Source of the DNA: an uncultured Pseudokineococcus sp.
Lineage (GTDB): Bacteria; Actinomycetota; Actinomycetes; Actinomycetales; Quadrisphaeraceae
Length of the DNA: 64,000 nt
NCBI RefSeq assembly: GCF_947495735.1
Contig: NZ_CANMAA010000003.1
Location: 62,001-126,000 of the forward strand
Direction of reading: 5' to 3'
The notes under the pieces: generated by a model
Seen by the model: the letters and a program-made list of their open reading frames with translations, nothing else
What the model was told of the DNA's origin: nothing
Databases searched by the model: none
Shown here: in pieces, positions 61,325 through 64,000 of the stretch
How the letters are laid out: every line of letters begins with the position of its first letter
How positions within the stretch are numbered: the first letter of the stretch is position 1
Position numbers and translations under genes: made by a program

Positions 61325-62185
61325 TCAGCCGGTCCCCGGCTCGGCGCGCACGGGCGGCTCCGGCTGGCAGCGCGGGCACCACCACGTGCGGCGCTGCTCC
61401 GGGTCCCCGGCCACCTCGGCGCGCACCCGCACCGTCGTCCCGCACCGCAGGCACGGCCTGCCGGCCCTGCCGACGACCCAGTGGGAGCGCCCGCGCCGGG
61501 TGTCCCCCGTCGTCACCTGGTAGGCGCCCGGTGCCGTGACCGAGTGCCGCAGCATCCGGGCGACCAGGGCCACGAGCGGCGGCAGGTCCACGTCGCCGAC
61601 CGGCGTCCACGGGTCCAGCCCGCGCAGGAAGCACGTCTCGTCGGCCCACATGTTGCCGACGCCCGCGAGGTTCCGCTGGTCCAGCAGCGCCGCCTTGATC
61701 CCGCGCTCCGGCCGGGACGCCAGACGGCGCACGGCTTCCCGAGCCCCGCCGTCCGCCCAGCCCGGGCCCAGCAGGTCCGGGCCCAGGTGCCCGACGACGT
61801 CGTCCTCGTCAGCCGTGGGCACCAGCTCGACGACGGGCATCGACAGCGCGACGGCCGTGGGCCCGGGCGCGCCGTCCGCCAGCCCCGGCCCGCCGGTCGT
61901 CGCCAGCAGCACGCGCACGTCCGGCTCCACCCGTCGCGGGAGCACCTTCCCCGGCGCGAGCACCGTCCAGGACCCGTCCATCCTCAGGTGGGTGTGGAGC
62001 GTCAGCCCGCCGGACAAGCGCGTCAGCAGGTGCTTGCCCCGCGACGCCGTCCCGAGCACCGCCCGACCCGACAGGTCCGCGGTCGCGTGCTGGGGCACCC
62101 GCAGGTCGCTGCGCCGCACGGTCGTCCCGGCCAGCCTCGCGTCGAGCGTCCGCGCGACCAGGTAGACGCTGTCCCCCTCCGGCAC
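61325..62185 (-). CDS. Fpg/Nei-family DNA glycosylase (Nei2-type)
   Basis: 286-residue base-excision repair enzyme for oxidised bases. After Met removal Pro2 is the catalytic amine and Glu3 follows (PEGDSVYLVARTL), which fixes the GTG at 62185. Lys in GKHLL, Asn in RNLAGVGNMWADE (H2TH) and the zinc finger CLRCG ... WWCPRC are present. PEGDS places it in the Nei rather than MutM branch. No ribosome site; GACGAT lies 6 bases upstream as a possible weak leaderless -10. Confidence 0.9.
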   Translation of the reverse strand: MPEGDSVYLVARTLDARLAGTTVRRSDLRVPQHATADLSGRAVLGTASRGKHLLTRLSGGLTLHTHLRMDGSWTVLAPGKVLPRRVEPDVRVLLATTGGPGLADGAPGPTAVALSMPVVELVPTADEDDVVGHLGPDLLGPGWADGGAREAVRRLASRPERGIKAALLDQRNLAGVGNMWADETCFLRGLDPWTPVGDVDLPPLVALVARMLRHSVTAPGAYQVTTGDTRRGRSHWVVGRAGRPCLRCGTTVRVRAEVAGDPEQRRTWWCPRCQPEPPVRAEPGTG

Positions 62186-62679
62186 CTGGCGATCGTCGCC
62201 GCTGCGCCCGGGTCCGGCATCCCGTCGTGCGCTGCGCCGGTCAGCGTGCGGGTGCGGGTGCCGCGGTGTCGGGTGCCCCCGGGGGGGGCAGGTGCGGGGT
62301 GGAGCCGGGCACGCTCCCGCACTGGCTCGGCGTGCCGTGGCCACCTCGTCCGCGGGTCGGGGCGCCGGTCTGACGTGCCCTCCGCGTCCCCGTCCCCACC
62401 CCCTCGTCGGGCGCTCACCCGGGCGACGGCTCACCGCCACCCGGCGCCCGGCAGCCCCGACGGATCGCACGACGTCGAGGGCCGCACCACGGAGACGACC
62501 TGAGGCCGGTGCCCGAGGGGACCGAGGAGGCTCACGAGCGGACGGGGGACGGTCGCGCGCAGAGCACGTCAGGCCGGCGCCCCGACCCCCCGCCACGCCC
62601 GACCCCGGAGCGCCGAGCCGGGGCCGGGGCGCGGGCGTCCCCCGACCGCGCCCCGGCCACCAGCACCAGCGACACCAGG
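62186..62679. other. Non-coding gap with a long inverted repeat
   Basis: 494 bases between the Nei-type gene and the end of the nucleotidase gene, both on the minus strand. No credible gene seen. It contains a GGGGGGGG run near 62282 and the inverted repeat listed separately. Confidence 0.5.
62352..62590. repeat. Imperfect 35-bp inverted repeat with 169-bp spacer
   Basis: Arms 62352-62386 and 62556-62590 match at 31 of 35 positions in inverted orientation (core GGTCGGGGCGCCGG). The spacer also holds a smaller palindromic element (CGTCGGGCG...CGGGCGACG near 62405-62430). Confidence 0.65.
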
Positions 62680-64000
62680 TCAGCCGAGCAGCGGCACGCC
62701 CCCCGCCACGAGGCGCCAGTCGACCTGCGCGAAGTCGGCCGGGTCGATGGACCCGGTCTGCTGCGCGCGGTCGATGAGGAGCTGGCGGATGTCCTGCTGG
62801 CGGTCGTAGACGAGCGGGGCCTCGGCGACGTGCGGGAAGCCGCCGCCGCCGGAGCGGCGGTAGTTGTTCACGGCGAGCACGACCTCGTCGTCCGCGCCGA
62901 GCTCCTCGCCGTCGACGAGCAGCGGGCCGACGCGGGAGCCGGCCGGCCGCGCGAGGTCGATCTCGTAGCTGACGCCGGCCAGCTGGTCGAGGTTGTAGTC
63001 CGGCGTGGTCCCCGCGGACAGGGACGTCGGGTCGGCCGGGTCGGCGGGCGGCACCGAGGCGTAGTACTTCGCCGAGTACTCGAGGTAGTCGTGCAGCTGC
63101 GCACCCGTCATCCGCACGGCCTGCAGCGTGTTGTCGTAGATGTAGAGGCCCGCGACGTCGCGGATCGTCACCTCGCCGGCGGGGAAGACGGCGTCCGCGC
63201 GGAACGGCGCGGCCACGGAGACGACCGGCAGGTCGGCGTCGGGCGTGCCCTGCAGGCCGCGGGCGACGACGTCGCGCTGGACGTCGTGGACGAAGTCCAT
63301 GATCGCGGTGTCCTGCCAGCGGGCGTCCCGGGCGCTCAGCTCGGTGGCGGACGTCGCGACCACCGTGTCGACGTAGTCGAGGGTGCGCTGGTGCCACGGC
63401 TGCATGAGCGCCGTGAAGGCCGGGTCCTCGGGGAAGTCGCCGGCGCGCAGCTCCTCGACCTCGGCGCCGGTGACGCGGTACTCCCCGCGCACGCGCTGCA
63501 GGTGCAGGTCGGCGGCCGTGACCGAGGCGCCGTAGCGGTAGGGCTGGGTCACCAGCACCTGCTTGCCCGGCGTCGCCTGCGACTCCACCCACGCCTCGGG
63601 CAGGTCGCGGTGGCTGTGGCCCGCGACGACGACGTCGACGCCGGGCACCTGCGCGGCGATGGCGTCGCTGACGTTCTCCGGCGGCAGGGAGGCGTCGTAG
63701 GAGGACGGGCCCGAGCGGCCCGAGTGCGAGAGCACGACGACGACGTCGGCGCCCGCCGCGCGGACCTCGGGCACGGCGCGCTGCGCCGCCTCCACCATGT
63801 CGCCGAAGGCGAGGCGGCCCTCGACGTTCTGGCGGTCCCAGACCTGCGAGCCCGGGGTCGTGAGGCCGACGATCCCCACGCGCACCGGGGCGCCGCCGCC
63901 GGTCGGTCGCACGCGCTCGATCGTCCAGGGGGCCAGGGCGGGCTCGCCCGTCGCGACGTCGGTCACGTTGGCGCCCAGCAGGGTCGCGTCGAGGTCGTCC
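62680..64000 (-). CDS. 5'-nucleotidase / 2',3'-cyclic phosphodiesterase-family protein (5' end outside window)
   Basis: C-terminal 440 residues of a secreted nucleotidase of the UshA/CpdB family. The metallophosphatase part shows VRVGIVGLTTPG, VVVLSHSGRSGPSSYD and DVVVAGHSHRDLPEA (the GHSH metal motif). The 5'-nucleotidase C-terminal domain follows with YIYDNTLQAVRMTGAQLHDYLEYSA and NNYRRSGGGGFP (Arg and aromatic substrate contacts). The frame is open past base 64000, and the first metal motifs and signal peptide lie outside. Probable role: release of nucleosides and phosphate from extracellular nucleotides. Confidence 0.92.
   Translation of the reverse strand, partial: DDLDATLLGANVTDVATGEPALAPWTIERVRPTGGGAPVRVGIVGLTTPGSQVWDRQNVEGRLAFGDMVEAAQRAVPEVRAAGADVVVVLSHSGRSGPSSYDASLPPENVSDAIAAQVPGVDVVVAGHSHRDLPEAWVESQATPGKQVLVTQPYRYGASVTAADLHLQRVRGEYRVTGAEVEELRAGDFPEDPAFTALMQPWHQRTLDYVDTVVATSATELSARDARWQDTAIMDFVHDVQRDVVARGLQGTPDADLPVVSVAAPFRADAVFPAGEVTIRDVAGLYIYDNTLQAVRMTGAQLHDYLEYSAKYYASVPPADPADPTSLSAGTTPDYNLDQLAGVSYEIDLARPAGSRVGPLLVDGEELGADDEVVLAVNNYRRSGGGGFPHVAEAPLVYDRQQDIRQLLIDRAQQTGSIDPADFAQVDWRLVAGGVPLLG

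Overview
The window comes from a very GC-rich chromosome (roughly 75-80 percent by eye). GTG starts, GTGA start/stop overlaps and leaderless promoters are common, and the gene set is that of an actinobacterium. From memory, the order topA, bldG-type STAS, MrfA-type helicase, tad pilus genes, ssd, HAD phosphatase, acs, holin-like protein, alpha/beta hydrolase, marP, CoA Nudix, nth, crp, MBL hydrolase, ridA and a 51-residue small gene is the conserved block seen in Mycobacterium tuberculosis (about Rv3644c to Rv3678A) and Streptomyces (around SCO3540-3580). Tad genes, PilZ/GGDEF/EAL proteins and extreme GC would fit a Kineosporiales-like lineage, but the genus is not proven.

Layout. 1-8.6 kb: truncated membrane-fusion adaptor, small membrane protein, SRAP/YedK, PilZ protein, tRNA-Thr(CGT), glutathione peroxidase, MHS-family transporter, a membrane GGDEF-EAL protein, and a secreted protein made almost wholly of ten 14-residue DAGHRWD repeats. 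8.6-14.8 kb: an overlapping operon of a membrane/thymidylate kinase/coiled-coil fusion, holB and a lipoprotein peptidase. 15-23.9 kb: acyl-CoA dehydrogenase, a lower-GC two-gene module (XRE-ImmA/IrrE plus PIN nuclease), a DEAD-box helicase, a GAF-GGDEF-GAF-EAL protein and a Gfo/Idh/MocA oxidoreductase. 24-36.7 kb: a decayed ProV-like ATPase fragment, topA, a DUF309-acyltransferase-like fusion, a methyltransferase, an idonate/gluconate dehydrogenase pair, a PAP2 protein, BldG and a DUF1998 helicase. 36.7-43.3 kb: a complete Tad/Flp pilus locus on the minus strand. 43.5-48.2 kb: HAD phosphatase, secreted protein and membrane EEP phosphatase as an operon, then an EspC/WXG-like pair on the minus strand. 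48.4-54.5 kb: acetate uptake and activation (DUF485, ActP, Acs), a holin-X-like protein and an alpha/beta hydrolase. 54.5-64 kb: MarP, CoA Nudix and Nth operon, a small hypothetical gene, Crp, MBL hydrolase with a Nudix gene, RidA with a 51-residue protein, a Nei-type glycosylase, a 0.5-kb non-coding gap and a truncated 5'-nucleotidase.

How genes work together. Two proteins can make and break c-di-GMP and a PilZ protein can sense it. Tad and STAS/BldG functions are plausible outputs. Acetate metabolism (actP, acs) and Crp lie close together. DNA maintenance genes (topA, holB, tmk, nth, nei, yedK, two helicases) are spread through the window.

The items that most merit a second look are the DAGHRWD repeat protein, the XRE-ImmA/PIN module with a palindrome ending at its leaderless start codon, the orphan EspC/WXG-like pair, the tandem-repeat N-termini of the two TadE-like proteins, and the recurring TANNNT-N6/7-start promoter. 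All family assignments are from reading motifs; no database search was run.
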